A stretch of DNA of 64,000 nt from Pontibacter mucosus (GCF_003054055.1 NZ_QBKI01000007.1:186001-250000); one strand, 5' to 3'; counted from the stretch's first letter, positions 13,301-21,973 are shown. Notes: generated by a model from the letters alone, not told the origin. A program made the numbers and translations.

Positions 13301-14450
13301 CAAGCTGAACAACGAGCTGGAGAAGCGCGTGGCAGCGCGCACGCAGGAGCTGTCGTCCAGCGAGGAACGCTTCCGGATGGTATCGATGGCTACTACCGAC
13401 GTGATTTGGGACTGGGACGTGGTGAACAACGAGATATGGTGGAGCGACAGCCTGAAGGCGATGCTGGGCTACGAGAAAGAGGAGATGGGAAAAGGGGTAG
13501 AGTCCTGGTACAAGCTGGTGCACCCCAACGACAGGGCGGAACTGGAGAAAAGCATTGGGCTTGCCATCAACGCCGGCAACGACCAATGGACGGGCACCTA
13601 CAGGGTCCTGAAAAAGGACGGCTCCTACGCCTACATTTCTAACCGCGCCCAGATTATGCACAACGAGTACCAGATGCCGTACCGCATGCTGGGCTCCTTT
13701 ATAGACCTGACAGACCTGAAGCTGACACAGGAGAAGCTGCAGGCCACCAACGAGCACCTGCTGCGCGTTATCGAGGACCTGGATACCTTCGTCTACACCG
13801 CCTCGCACGACCTGAAAACGCCCATCAGCAACATAGAGGGGCTCTTGCTGCTGCTCGAGCACCAGGTGGCGGCCGCAGGTCCCATTCCGGGGGAGCCCAT
13901 ACAACCGGTGTTCGATATGATGAAGGGGGCGATAAGCCGCTTTAACAACGTGATAAAAGACCTGACAGACATTGCCAAGGTGCAGCGCGGCATCGACGGG
14001 GAGCCGGAGCAGGTGGATGTGCAGGAGGTGTTTGAGGAGGTGGCGGCGAGCATGCAGGAAACAATTGACAGCGAGCATGCCCAAATCAACGCCGACTTTA
14101 GTGGTGCCCCGCAAATAAGGTTCTCCAAGAAAAACCTGTATAGTGTGCTCTATAACCTTATCAGCAACGGCATTAAGTATAAAGCTGCCGGGCGCAACCC
14201 GGAGGTAACGCTTAAAACGGAGCGGGTTGACGGTTACGTGCTGCTTACCGTATCTGACAATGGCCTGGGCATCAGCCGGGATAACCAGACGAAGCTATTC
14301 ACACTGTTCAAGCGTTTCCATGCGCATGTGGACGGAACAGGTATGGGGCTCTACATCGTAAAGCGCCTGGTGGATAATGCCAGTGGTTACATCACCGTGA
14401 GAAGCGAAGAGGGGGTAGGGTCCACCTTTGAAGTATACTTTAAAGCGTAG
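10350..14450 (+). CDS. CheB-CheR-PAS-histidine kinase hybrid
   Basis: This 1366-aa cytoplasmic signalling protein starts with a CheB methylesterase domain (about 18-205; Ser nucleophile S28 in GASAGG, IQHLSPDH, SGTGTDGT). A CheR methyltransferase domain follows (about 215-490; FFRDPEAF, ACSTGEE, RNMLIYL). Next come a heptad-rich coiled coil of repeated NEELQS units (about 675-730), two or three PAS domains, and a HisKA/HATPase kinase (H1153 in SHDLKTP, N-box NLISNGIKYK, G-box GTGMGLYIV). There is no receiver domain and no own CheB regulatory domain. The family is widespread in bacteria and usually works outside classical chemotaxis. The position just after the phytochrome core suggests it transmits the light signal; this is inference. 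No chemoreceptor gene is visible nearby. Confidence 0.9.
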   Translation: MTAPKSAPQFKESKIAPTDHYLVGIGASAGGLEAIHKLFDHFPSNSSFSFVIIQHLSPDHKSLMAELLSKHTQMQVREAEDDMFTKPNCVYVLPSGKQLTMENGRLRLSDKVRSREPNFAIDLFFESMAKSRGKYAIGIVLSGTGTDGTKGARAIRKAGGMVVVQSPESAKFDGMPRSAIDAGAADYVLTPEQMPEEIMEHTRKVPLVKSLIEQNEDGQDSEVLKEILDLICNHTQTDFTNYKEATLMRRIRKRMDYLRQKSMADYLNFLHEHPGEIKKLCQEFFINVTNFFRDPEAFECLEKEIIPQIIEAKAETEAVKVWVAACSTGEEVYSLAILFREAFDKLGREPNVKLFATDIDQHAIMLASKGSYPLSISKHVSPERLERFFHLRGNRYIINEDVRKLVVFAQHDLQKDPPYSRIDLVSCRNMLIYLNPDLQNKVLSLFPYALNLGGYLFLGSSENIGSMKSYFTEVNRKWKIFRKIKEGSGARQSYGLTDYASNGSTNGQVTKLKPAPESRYNESFMDAVSEDFKVTAFYVDEHYQLLHGIGDINRFLKFPDRRLHFNLIKMVPEELAVTLSVGIRKALKQDRKVVARQVALKLGKKEQLVHVSIRPVALDKGQPKVILVLLQELGEVTPLPKVLDLSFVSDDDYYQQLTALEAELKEAREGLHLTVQDLSTANEELQSTNEELMSSNEELQSSNEEMQSLNEELHTVNSEHQLKIKELQELNEDLDNYIRSSNIGQLFVDHHLIIRKFTPFIEGLINIIDSDLGRPIHHLSHNLKYSRLIEDIKEVNNTSVEKEQEVETVDGRFYLMRIIPYLKHDGNRDGVVVSFVDVTTLKTLSNVVQGVLNSSFNSIMAFKAMRDENQQVKDFAWTLLNRKTESVIGQSQGELLGTSVLSVMPFLRKSGLFRKFVEVVENGKSVHVEQQLEINDQKTWYEIAAVKMGDGVTVTMADITEKKNSEDKVLMAYEELKVAEENLIKLNNELEKRVAARTQELSSSEERFRMVSMATTDVIWDWDVVNNEIWWSDSLKAMLGYEKEEMGKGVESWYKLVHPNDRAELEKSIGLAINAGNDQWTGTYRVLKKDGSYAYISNRAQIMHNEYQMPYRMLGSFIDLTDLKLTQEKLQATNEHLLRVIEDLDTFVYTASHDLKTPISNIEGLLLLLEHQVAAAGPIPGEPIQPVFDMMKGAISRFNNVIKDLTDIAKVQRGIDGEPEQVDVQEVFEEVAASMQETIDSEHAQINADFSGAPQIRFSKKNLYSVLYNLISNGIKYKAAGRNPEVTLKTERVDGYVLLTVSDNGLGISRDNQTKLFTLFKRFHAHVDGTGMGLYIVKRLVDNASGYITVRSEEGVGSTFEVYFKA

Positions 14451-14518
14451 GCCATCTTGCCATGCCTCGTATTGGCTGCCAGCCGCTTAAGGGGGGCTTA
14501 CCAATGGAGGTAGGTATA

Positions 14519-14637
14519 CTTATACCCTTATGGATTCATTTATGCGCAACGGACCTACTTGCCATGCAGCGTGAATTCCCCTCCTTGGAGGGGCCAGGGG
14601 TGGGTTTGATGGCAAAATAAAGGCAGATGCGCACAAC
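14519..14637. repeat. Dispersed repeat, inverted copy at 26500-26643
   Basis: The sequence from CTTATACC...TGGATTCATTTATGCGCAAC through CCCCTCCTTGGAGGGG to TTTGATGGCAAAATAA matches the reverse complement of 26500-26643 along most of its length. Both copies lie between genes and both contain the REP-like palindrome. Confidence 0.7.
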
Positions 14638-14726
14638 TTGATATTGGTACTAGCTGAACCTTGCCTATCACTAAGTATGGGATAGGTTGCCGCAGCCGCC
14701 ACTCATTAGAAAATAAAGTATGGCAG

Positions 14727-14758
14727 AGGCCACCCCGGTGCTTTCGGGGTGGCCTTTT
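14727..14758 (+). terminator. Strong hairpin terminator before GMC gene
   Basis: A perfect 11-bp GC-rich stem AGGCCACCCCG/CGGGGTGGCCT (14727-14737 with 14745-14755) has a 7-nt loop and is followed by TTTTCTCGTTT. It is probably the end of the phytochrome/CheB-CheR transcript, about 280 nt past the stop. Confidence 0.75.
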
Positions 14759-15029
14759 CTCGTTTCTGCCTGCTGCCAAGGCTCTCCATGACAGTGGTTA
14801 AACACAGATTTAGATATGATTTTTCTGAATTTTCTGAAAATGAGCAAGAAGAATTAAGCACTCACTTGATTTTTTGTATCCTTTCCAATATCTTGATTCC
14901 TTAAAACCTGAATTAGCGGCAGGGTGAACAGGGGGCGGGGTTTCTCCGTTGAACGTTCCTCTACCGGCAGTTATGGGTACACCAGGAGAAACTTAACTAA
15001 ACAATCTAAACGAGGATTCACCCTTACTT

Positions 15030-16709
15030 ATGGCGGAGAATGTATATGACGCAATCGTAGTGGGCTCAGGTATTTCTGGCGGCTGGGCTGCCAAGGAGCT
15101 TACTGAGAAAGGCTTAAAAACTATCATGCTGGAGCGTGGGCGTAATATTGAGCACATCAAGGATTACAAGAACGCAACCAAGCACCCATGGGAATTCCCG
15201 CACCGCGGACGCAGAACGCAGCAGATGATCGAGGACTACCCGGTTCTGCGCCGCGACTACCCGCTGAACGAAACCAACCTGGACTACTGGGTGAACGAGA
15301 AGGAAAGCCCGTACACTGAGGTGAAACGCTTCGACTGGTACCGTGGCTACCATGTGGGGGGGCGTTCCCTGATGTGGGGTCGCCAGAGCTACCGCCTCGC
15401 CGACATCGACTTCGAGGCCAATGCTAAAGATGGCATTGCCGTGGACTGGCCGATTCGCTACAAGGACCTGGCGCCGTGGTACAGCTACGTGGAAAAATTT
15501 GCCGGCATTAGCGGCGCGAAAGACGGCATCCCGCACCTTCCGGACGGTGATTTTATGCCGCCGATGGACATGAACTGCGTGGAGAAGGACGTAGCCGCTC
15601 GCCTGAAGGCACACTACAAAGGCAACCGCCACATGATTATCGGCCGTGTGGCCAACATCACACAGCCGCACCACAACCGCACCAACTGCCAGTACCGCAA
15701 CAAATGCTGGCTGGGCTGTCCGTTCGGGGGCTACTTCAGCACGCAGTCGGCTACCTTGCCGGCCGCCATGGCCACGGGTAACCTCACGCTGCGCCCATAC
15801 TCTATCGTAACTAAGGTAATCTACGACAAGGACACCAAGCGCGCCAAAGGCGTGGAAGTGCTTGACGCCGAGACAAACCAGACGTATGAGTATTTCGCCA
15901 AGGTCATCTTCCTGAACGCCTCTACCCTGAACACGACCTGGATTCTGATGAACTCCGCCACCGATGTATGGGATGGCGGTTTGGGCAGCAGCAGCGGCGT
16001 GCTGGGCCACAACCTGATGGATCACCACTTTCGCCTGGGCGCCTCCGGCGTGGCAGAGGGCTACGAGGATAAGTATGTGTACGGCCGTCGTCCGAACGGT
16101 ATTTATATCCCGCGCTTCCGTAACCTGAACGGCGAGAAACGCGATTATATCCGTGGCTTCGGTTACCAGGGCGGCGCCGGCCGCGAGGGCTGGGGCCGCG
16201 AGATTGCCGAGCTCACCATTGGCGGCGACTTTAAAGACGCCCTCACCGAGCCAGGTAACTGGACGATGGGCATCACTGCCTTCGGTGAAATTCTGCCTTA
16301 CCACGAGAATAAGGTAACGCTGGACAAGACGAAGAAGGACAAGTGGGGCCTGCCAGTGCTTTCCATCGACTCCGAGCTGAAGGAGAATGAGATGAAGATG
16401 CGCAAGGACATGATGGAAGATGCCAAGGAAATGCTGGAAGCAGCCGGGCTGAAGAACGTGAACGCGTACGACGCCGGTTACGCCATGGGCCAGGGCATCC
16501 ACGAGATGGGTACCGCCCGCATGGGCCGCGACCCGAAGAGCTCTGTGCTCAACGGAAACAACCAGGTATGGGATGCGCCGAACGTATACGTTACGGACGG
16601 TGCTGCCATGACCTCAGGCGGTTGCCAGAACCCATCGCTCACCTATATGGCCCTTACGGCCAGAGCGGTAGACCATGCGATGGGCGAGCTGAAGCGCATG
16701 AACCTTTAA
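15030..16709 (+). CDS. GMC family oxidoreductase (FAD-dependent sugar dehydrogenase type)
   Basis: This 559-aa flavoenzyme probably oxidises a sugar hydroxyl. An N-terminal Rossmann dinucleotide motif is seen in VGSGISGGWAAKEL (about residues 11-24). The C-terminal GMC half has the conserved His region QGIHEMGTARMG and VTDGAAMTSGGCQNPSLTYMALTARA. A cluster of Cys residues (CQYRNKCWLGCPFGGYFS) is typical of the gluconate-dehydrogenase/glucoside-3-dehydrogenase branch. No signal peptide is evident; in this branch the catalytic subunit is often exported together with a Tat-signal-bearing small subunit, here probably 18354-18917. Start ATG at 15030 follows an AT-rich leader. It opens the sugar-oxidation cluster. 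The exact substrate is unknown. Confidence 0.88.
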   Translation: MAENVYDAIVVGSGISGGWAAKELTEKGLKTIMLERGRNIEHIKDYKNATKHPWEFPHRGRRTQQMIEDYPVLRRDYPLNETNLDYWVNEKESPYTEVKRFDWYRGYHVGGRSLMWGRQSYRLADIDFEANAKDGIAVDWPIRYKDLAPWYSYVEKFAGISGAKDGIPHLPDGDFMPPMDMNCVEKDVAARLKAHYKGNRHMIIGRVANITQPHHNRTNCQYRNKCWLGCPFGGYFSTQSATLPAAMATGNLTLRPYSIVTKVIYDKDTKRAKGVEVLDAETNQTYEYFAKVIFLNASTLNTTWILMNSATDVWDGGLGSSSGVLGHNLMDHHFRLGASGVAEGYEDKYVYGRRPNGIYIPRFRNLNGEKRDYIRGFGYQGGAGREGWGREIAELTIGGDFKDALTEPGNWTMGITAFGEILPYHENKVTLDKTKKDKWGLPVLSIDSELKENEMKMRKDMMEDAKEMLEAAGLKNVNAYDAGYAMGQGIHEMGTARMGRDPKSSVLNGNNQVWDAPNVYVTDGAAMTSGGCQNPSLTYMALTARAVDHAMGELKRMNL

Positions 16710-16723
16710 GAACCAAGTATAAA

Positions 16724-16786
16724 CTGAAGTATAACCCGCATTATGGGCCAGATGTAAGGCCCCGGCAGGGGCGGGTTATACTTCAG
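16724..16786 (+). terminator. Inverted AAGTATA pair hairpin after GMC gene
   Basis: A perfect 16-bp stem CTGAAGTATAACCCGC/GCGGGTTATACTTCAG (16724-16739 with 16771-16786) encloses a loop that itself has a small GGCC stem. It may be a partial terminator or processing site between the GMC and Gfo/Idh/MocA genes. Confidence 0.6.
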
Positions 16787-16833
16787 CCTTACCTTTTGCC
16801 ATACTTTCCTTCATTCCAAACCCTTTAAAAGCT

Positions 16834-18300
16834 ATGTCTGAGAAAGATAAGAATACATCTCTGAACAACTCCCGCAGGAATTTTATGAAGGTCGGTGCGC
16901 TGGCCGCGGCAGGTTTCTTTATTGTGCCCCGCCATGTGCTGGGCAAAGGCTATGTGGCCCCAAGCGACAGGCTGATCGTGGCAGGTATAGGCGTAGGAGG
17001 GATGGGCGGCAACGACATTAACGGCGTGTTTAACAGCGGCAAGGCCGATATCGGCTTTCTCTGCGATGTGGACGACCGCCGGGCGCAGAAATCGAGGGAG
17101 AAGTTCGCCAAGGCCAAGTATTACAAGGACTGGCGCGAGCTGTTTGAGAAGGAAGGGAAGAACTTTGATGCCGTTACCGTTTCCACACCAGACCATAACC
17201 ACGCCGTAGTGGCCATGGCTGCCATGCAGATGGGCAAGCACGTGTATGTGCAGAAGCCGCTGACGCATGACATCTATGAGGCCCGCGTGCTGACCGATGC
17301 TGCCAAAAAGTATAAAGTAGTCACGCAGATGGGTAACCAGGGGGCCTCCGGCGACGGGGTGCGCCAGCTCCGCGAGTGGTACGATTCCAAGGCCATCGGC
17401 GACGTGCACACCGTGTACTGCTGGACAAACCGCCCCGTGTGGCCGCAGGGCATTCCGTGGCCTGGTACCAAGGCTGAGGTGCCGCAAGGCCTGGATTGGG
17501 ACCTGTGGCTGGGCACAGCCCCTTACACCGACTACGTGGAGAAACTCGTGCCCTTTAACTGGCGCGGCTGGTGGGAGTACGGAACCGGCGCCCTCGGCGA
17601 CATGGGCTGCCATATCGTGGAGCCCGCCTTCACCGTACTTGATCTTACCTATGCCAAAGACGTGCAGGCCAGCGTAGGCAGCGTGTATGTGGACGAGTTC
17701 CAGCGCGGCTATTTCCCCGAAAGCTGCCCGCCCTCAAGCCACGTGACCCTCACCTTCCCTAAAACAAAAAAGACCAAAGGCGATGTGACGGTTTACTGGA
17801 TGGACGGCGGCATTCAGCCGTCGCGTCCGGAGGAACTGGGCCCGGAGGAGGTATTCGGGGATGGCGGGAACGGGGTGCTTTTTATCGGCACCAAAGGCAA
17901 AATGATGGCAGGCACCTACGGCGAGAACCCGCAGCTGTTGCCCACAAGCCGTACGTCCGAGTTCAAGGTAAAAGACAAGCATAAAATCACCCGCGTGCCG
18001 GGTAGCGCCGGCGGCCACTACAACCAGTGGGTAGAGGCCTGCATCGCCGGTTATGGCAACAAGGAGGTGAGCTCGCCATTTGAGATTGCCGGCCCGCTGA
18101 CCGAGGCGCTGCTCATGGCCAACCTGGCCATCCGCGGCATCGACATCCGCACGCCAAGGGCGGACGGCAAGGGCTTCAACTACCCGGGCCGCGACCTGAA
18201 GCTGCTCTGGGACAACGACAATATGCGCGTGACTAATTTTGACGAAGTGAACAAATACGTGAAGCGGGAGTACCGCCCCGGCTGGACGCTGGGCGTTTAA
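16834..18300 (+). CDS. Gfo/Idh/MocA family oxidoreductase with Tat signal
   Basis: This 488-aa NAD(P)-type dehydrogenase is predicted to be exported by Tat: twin-arginine RRNFMK near residue 14 followed by a short hydrophobic stretch. The Rossmann motif is GIGVGGMGG, and the Gfo/Idh catalytic-region motif is VQKPLTHDIYEA with the conserved Lys. The C-terminal half matches the longer secreted Gfo/Idh branch common in Bacteroidota and Planctomycetes, whose members bind NAD tightly. The neighbouring GMC, subunit 3-like and DUF1080 genes suggest action on keto-sugars. Substrate is not determinable here. Confidence 0.88.
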   Translation: MSEKDKNTSLNNSRRNFMKVGALAAAGFFIVPRHVLGKGYVAPSDRLIVAGIGVGGMGGNDINGVFNSGKADIGFLCDVDDRRAQKSREKFAKAKYYKDWRELFEKEGKNFDAVTVSTPDHNHAVVAMAAMQMGKHVYVQKPLTHDIYEARVLTDAAKKYKVVTQMGNQGASGDGVRQLREWYDSKAIGDVHTVYCWTNRPVWPQGIPWPGTKAEVPQGLDWDLWLGTAPYTDYVEKLVPFNWRGWWEYGTGALGDMGCHIVEPAFTVLDLTYAKDVQASVGSVYVDEFQRGYFPESCPPSSHVTLTFPKTKKTKGDVTVYWMDGGIQPSRPEELGPEEVFGDGGNGVLFIGTKGKMMAGTYGENPQLLPTSRTSEFKVKDKHKITRVPGSAGGHYNQWVEACIAGYGNKEVSSPFEIAGPLTEALLMANLAIRGIDIRTPRADGKGFNYPGRDLKLLWDNDNMRVTNFDEVNKYVKREYRPGWTLGV

Positions 18301-18353
18301 ACCTGCCGCGCTAGAAAGTATAAAAAGAACCATATCGCTGTAAGAACAATACG

Positions 18354-18917
18354 ATGAACAGAAGAGAAGCATTAGGAGCCGTAGGCTGGATACTGGGGGG
18401 GACCCTGATTAGCGCCGACCTGTTGGTGTCCTGTACCGCCAAGCCGGTAAAATATAACGACCTGTTCGACCAGGAACAGGTGGCTTTCCTGAACGAGGTG
18501 GGCGAAACCATACTGCCTGAAACCAGCACCCCCGGCGCCAAAGCCGCTGATGTGGGAGGCCTGATGGCCGTGATGGTGCAGGACTGCTATACCAAGGAGG
18601 ACCAGCAGGTGTTCCTGGACGGCATCAAGAAGCTTGACGAGGCCAGTAAGGACAAGTTTGGTGACAAGTTCATGAAGCTGACGCCTGAGCAGCGCACTGA
18701 GCTGCTGACCGCCATCGATGCCGAGGCCAGAAAGTACCAGTCTGAGAAGAAGCCGGAGGACCCGAACCACTACTTCCGCATGATGCGGGAGCTGACGCTG
18801 TTCGGTTTCTTCACCTCAGAAGTAGGCGCCACCAAAGCCCTGCGCTACGTGGAGACACCGGGCCGCTACGACGGTTGCGTTCCCTACAAAAAAGGCGACC
18901 GCGTTTGGGCTACGTAA
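18354..18917 (+). CDS. Gluconate 2-dehydrogenase subunit 3 family protein
   Basis: This 187-aa small subunit has an N-terminal RREALGAVGW twin-arginine-like signal ending in a Cys (VSC), so it may be an exported lipoprotein. The body has the subunit-3 features NEVGETILPETSTPGAKAADVG, MVQDCY and LTLFGFFTSEVGATKALRY. In this family the small subunit partners a GMC flavoprotein and is thought to carry it across the membrane. Here it is separated from the GMC gene by a Gfo/Idh gene rather than adjacent to it. It lies 53 nt after the preceding stop, compatible with one operon. Confidence 0.88.
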   Translation: MNRREALGAVGWILGGTLISADLLVSCTAKPVKYNDLFDQEQVAFLNEVGETILPETSTPGAKAADVGGLMAVMVQDCYTKEDQQVFLDGIKKLDEASKDKFGDKFMKLTPEQRTELLTAIDAEARKYQSEKKPEDPNHYFRMMRELTLFGFFTSEVGATKALRYVETPGRYDGCVPYKKGDRVWAT

Positions 18918-19051
18918 GCCTGCACGTTAATTTCTTCTCTGGACGAATTGGGTTACCCTTAATAAGGTAAATCCACCGGATGTAAAGTATAAACCGCTGC
19001 GCCTGAGCAAGTATAAAAAGTATAAGCGCGTGAGCAGCGGGTAAAGTATGA

Positions 19052-19093
19052 CAAAGTATAAATACAGCCGTACAAGGTTGTATTTATACTTTG
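19052..19093 (+). terminator. Hairpin with inverted AAGTATA pair
   Basis: An 18-bp stem (19052-19069 with 19076-19093, one G-U pair) has a 6-nt loop and is followed by T-rich sequence. It lies between the subunit-3 gene and the second Gfo/Idh gene and divides the cluster into two likely transcription units. Confidence 0.7.
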
Positions 19094-19142
19094 TTTATGT
19101 GTTTAAAACTACTCCTTGCACGGAGTAGAATTAAGTAAAACT

Positions 19143-20306
19143 ATGTCTAAGAAACTACGCTTAGGAATGATAGGCGGTGGGCAGGGAGCCTTTATAGGCG
19201 CCGTGCACCGTATCGCCCTGCAAATGGATGGAGAGTACGAGCTGGTATGCGGCGCCTTCAGCAGCAACCCCGAGAAATCGAAGGCCAGCGGCCAGGAGCT
19301 GGGGCTGCAGCCGGAGCGGGTGTATACTTCCTACCACGAGCTTTTTGAGCGGGAGCTGCAACTGCCGGAAGACCAGCGCGTGCAGGTGATCAGCATCGTG
19401 ACCCCGAACCACGTGCACTTCGAGCCGGCCAAACTGGCGCTGGAGAACGGCTTCCATGTGGTGCTGGACAAACCCATGACCTTTAGCCTGCAGGAGGCGC
19501 TGGAGCTGCGCGAGGTGGCCAAAGCCTCTGGCAAGCGTTTTCTGTTAACCCATACCTATACCGGCTACCCGATGGTAAAAGAAGCGCGCCAGGTGGTGGC
19601 TTCCGGCCGATTAGGCAAGATCCGCAAAGTATACGTAGAGTACCCGCAGGGCTGGCTGAGCCGCTTTGAGGAAGGCGAAGGAAACAAGCAGGCCTCCTGG
19701 CGCACCGACCCCAGCCAAAGCGGCGTGGCCGGCGCCATGGGCGACATCGGCACCCACGCCTTTAACCTGGCCGAGTACGTGAGCGGCCTTTCCGTAACGA
19801 AGATTTGTGCCGATATTAATATTGTGGTAGAAGGCCGGCAGTTAGACGACGACGGTGCGGTACTGCTGAAGTTCGAAAACGGCGCCAGCGGAGTGCTGAT
19901 TGCCTCGCAGGTAGCAGCCGGGGAGGAGAACAACGTGAAAGTGCGCGTGTTTGGCGAGCACGGCGGCGTGGAGTGGCAGCAAAGCGACCAAAACACCATG
20001 ATGCTGAGGTGGCTCGACAAGCCGGCCGAAGTATGGCGTACCGGCGGAGGCTACGTTAGTTCCTACGCCCAGCACAACACCCGCACACCGGCCGGTCACC
20101 CGGAAGGGTATCTGGAGGCTTTTGCCAACCTGTACCGCAACTTTGCCCTCTGCGTTAAGGCCGATCTGGCAGGAGAGCAGCCTAAGCCCGAGTGGCTCGA
20201 TTTTCCGGGCATAGAGGAGGGCGTGCGCGGTATGGCCTTTATCGAGGGCGTGATTGCCTCCGGTAAATCAGACCAGAAATGGATGGACTTTAGCACGGAA
20301 GTATAG
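19143..20306 (+). CDS. Gfo/Idh/MocA family oxidoreductase, cytoplasmic
   Basis: This 387-aa NAD(P)-dependent sugar or keto-sugar oxidoreductase begins MSKKLRLGMIGGGQGAFIG with a Rossmann motif right at the N-terminus. An upstream in-frame start at 19116 would only add residues in front of the fold, so 19143 is preferred. Conserved Gfo features are SIVTPNHVHFEPAKLALENG, VLDKPMTFS and GDIGTHAFNLAEYVSG. No signal peptide is present, unlike the 16834 gene, so the two probably act in different compartments. It is followed 71 nt later by a TIM-barrel isomerase. Confidence 0.9.
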   Translation: MSKKLRLGMIGGGQGAFIGAVHRIALQMDGEYELVCGAFSSNPEKSKASGQELGLQPERVYTSYHELFERELQLPEDQRVQVISIVTPNHVHFEPAKLALENGFHVVLDKPMTFSLQEALELREVAKASGKRFLLTHTYTGYPMVKEARQVVASGRLGKIRKVYVEYPQGWLSRFEEGEGNKQASWRTDPSQSGVAGAMGDIGTHAFNLAEYVSGLSVTKICADINIVVEGRQLDDDGAVLLKFENGASGVLIASQVAAGEENNVKVRVFGEHGGVEWQQSDQNTMMLRWLDKPAEVWRTGGGYVSSYAQHNTRTPAGHPEGYLEAFANLYRNFALCVKADLAGEQPKPEWLDFPGIEEGVRGMAFIEGVIASGKSDQKWMDFSTEV

Positions 20307-20377
20307 GGCGTCGCTGCAAAGTATAGTTATACTTTAGACAGAACGCACTTCCATACTTTAACATGAAATCATAAACT

Positions 20378-21433
20378 ATGAACACGATAAAAGGACCGGC
20401 CGTTTTCATTGCGCAGTTTGTGCAGGACACGGCACCATTCAACAACCTGAAGGACATCGCCCAGTGGGCGGCCAACCTGGGGTACAAAGGTATCCAAATC
20501 CCCACCAACGACCCCCGTTTTATAGATTTGCAGAAAGCCGCCGAGAGCAAGACCTACGCCGACGAGATCAACGGCATTGTGCAGGAGGCGGGCATTCAGA
20601 TCACCGAGCTGTCCACGCACCTGCAGGGGCAGCTGGTGGCGGTGCACCCGGCCTATGACACCCTCTTCGACGGCTTCGCGCCTGAGGCGTACCGCAACAA
20701 ACCGAAGGCCAGGCAGGAGTGGGCCGTGCAGCAGCTCAATTATGCCGCCAAAGCCTCGCAAAACCTGGGCCTGAACGCTTGCGCCACGTTTAGTGGTGCA
20801 CTCCTGTGGCCTTACGTATACCCCTGGCCGCAGCGTGCCGCCGGGCTGGTGGAAACCGGCTTCGAGGAGCTGGGCAAACGCTGGACACCGATTCTGGATG
20901 TGTTCCAGGAATGCGGTGTGGACCTGTGCTACGAAACCCACGCCGGTGAGGACATCCACGACGGCATCACCTACGAGATGTTCCTGGAGGCGGTGAACAA
21001 CCACCAGAGCGCCTGCCTGCTCTACGACCCGTCGCACTTTATACTGCAGGCCCTGGACTACCTGGAGTTCATCGACATCTACCACGAGCGCATCCGCATG
21101 TTCCATGTGAAAGACGCCGAGTTTAACCCATCCGGAAGGCAGGGCGTGTATGGCGGCTACCAGAACTGGGTGAACCGTGCCGGCCGTTTCCGCTCGCTGG
21201 GCGATGGACAAGTGGACTTCAATGGCGTGTTCAGCAGACTCACGCAGTATGATTACAAAGGCTGGGCAGTGCTGGAGTGGGAGTGCGCCCTGAAGCATCC
21301 GGAGGACGGAGCCCGTGAGGGAGCGACCTTCATCAAAGACCATATCATCCGGGTAACCGAGCGTGCCTTCGACGACTTTGCCGCATCCGGCATCGACCAG
21401 GGTATGAACAAAACTATACTTGGCTTATCCTAG
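20378..21433 (+). CDS. Sugar phosphate isomerase/epimerase-like TIM barrel
   Basis: This 351-aa AP-endonuclease-2/xylose-isomerase-like barrel has metal-site motifs typical of the family: ELSTHLQGQLVAVHP, CYETHAGEDIHDG, LYDPSHF and MFHVKDAEF. It is longer than most family members because of inserts around residues 95-150. No export signal is present. Family members isomerise or epimerise sugars or act on keto-sugar intermediates. It is the first gene of a tight six-gene run ending at 25909 (gaps of 9-60 nt). Confidence 0.87.
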   Translation: MNTIKGPAVFIAQFVQDTAPFNNLKDIAQWAANLGYKGIQIPTNDPRFIDLQKAAESKTYADEINGIVQEAGIQITELSTHLQGQLVAVHPAYDTLFDGFAPEAYRNKPKARQEWAVQQLNYAAKASQNLGLNACATFSGALLWPYVYPWPQRAAGLVETGFEELGKRWTPILDVFQECGVDLCYETHAGEDIHDGITYEMFLEAVNNHQSACLLYDPSHFILQALDYLEFIDIYHERIRMFHVKDAEFNPSGRQGVYGGYQNWVNRAGRFRSLGDGQVDFNGVFSRLTQYDYKGWAVLEWECALKHPEDGAREGATFIKDHIIRVTERAFDDFAASGIDQGMNKTILGLS

Positions 21434-21466
21434 AACACACCATACACTAAACCATACTTCTAAACG

Positions 21467-21973
21467 ATGAGAAAGAACCTGCTTATACTTGGCGTTGGCT
21501 GCCTGGCCTTTGCCTACGCCTGCGGCGATGCCTCCAACACCAACAACGAAGAGGGCGGCAGTACCACCAGTTACAGTGTAGAGGGGAGCGAGATGGACTC
21601 TGCCTCCGGGGCCGCGGTGAGCGCCTCTGCCAGACAATCGGAGGTAGACACCAACCGCATGGACATCGGCACCGACCGCGCAGCTGGGGGTGCCGGAGCA
21701 GCCACGGCAGGAAACTTCGAGAAAGGCTCCAAGCTGATTGCGGGTTCCGACTGCCTTGCCTGCCACCAGGTAGAGAAAAAGATAGTGGGCCCGTCTTATA
21801 CCGAGGTGGCGCAAAAGTATGAGTTCAACGACAAAAACGTGGACTACCTGGCGGGCAAGATCATCGAGGGCGGCTCCGGCGTATGGGGCCAGGTACCGAT
21901 GACACCGCACCCGAATATCCCGAAAGCCGATGCCCAGGATATGGCACGTTACATCTTATCGCTCAGAAAATAA
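21467..21973 (+). CDS. Class I c-type cytochrome, lipoprotein
   Basis: This 168-aa protein has a lipoprotein signal (AYAC), a low-complexity Ser/Gly/Ala linker to about residue 80, then one cytochrome c domain. Haem attachment is CLACH at 96-100 and the likely axial Met is in VPMTPHPNIP. The C-terminal helix DMARYILSL is typical. It is probably the periplasmic electron acceptor for the GMC flavoprotein, feeding electrons to a terminal oxidase. That role is inferred from the cluster. It lies 33 nt after the isomerase gene. Confidence 0.9.
   Translation: MRKNLLILGVGCLAFAYACGDASNTNNEEGGSTTSYSVEGSEMDSASGAAVSASARQSEVDTNRMDIGTDRAAGGAGAATAGNFEKGSKLIAGSDCLACHQVEKKIVGPSYTEVAQKYEFNDKNVDYLAGKIIEGGSGVWGQVPMTPHPNIPKADAQDMARYILSLRK

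Larger units (their letters stand above)
14451..15029. other. 579-bp intergenic region with repeat and hairpin, no gene
   Basis: It contains the dispersed repeat 14519-14637, which includes a reversed REP-like palindrome, and a strong hairpin at 14727-14758. AT-rich sequence follows before the GMC gene. No ORF with family features was seen. Confidence 0.65.

Noticed and set aside
12432..14114. 560-codon minus-strand ORF across the CheB-CheR-kinase gene
   Set aside because: It mirrors codon periodicity of the real gene, is His/Val/Leu-rich and shows no domain. Other long shadows (15114-16502 minus, 61324-62520 plus, 2076-2924 plus) are rejected for the same reason.
8724..14450. Phytochrome and hybrid kinase as one gene broken by a frameshift
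   Set aside because: The phytochrome ends at a natural PHY-domain boundary, the hybrid starts with a complete CheB N-terminus, and 75 nt of non-coding sequence lie between.
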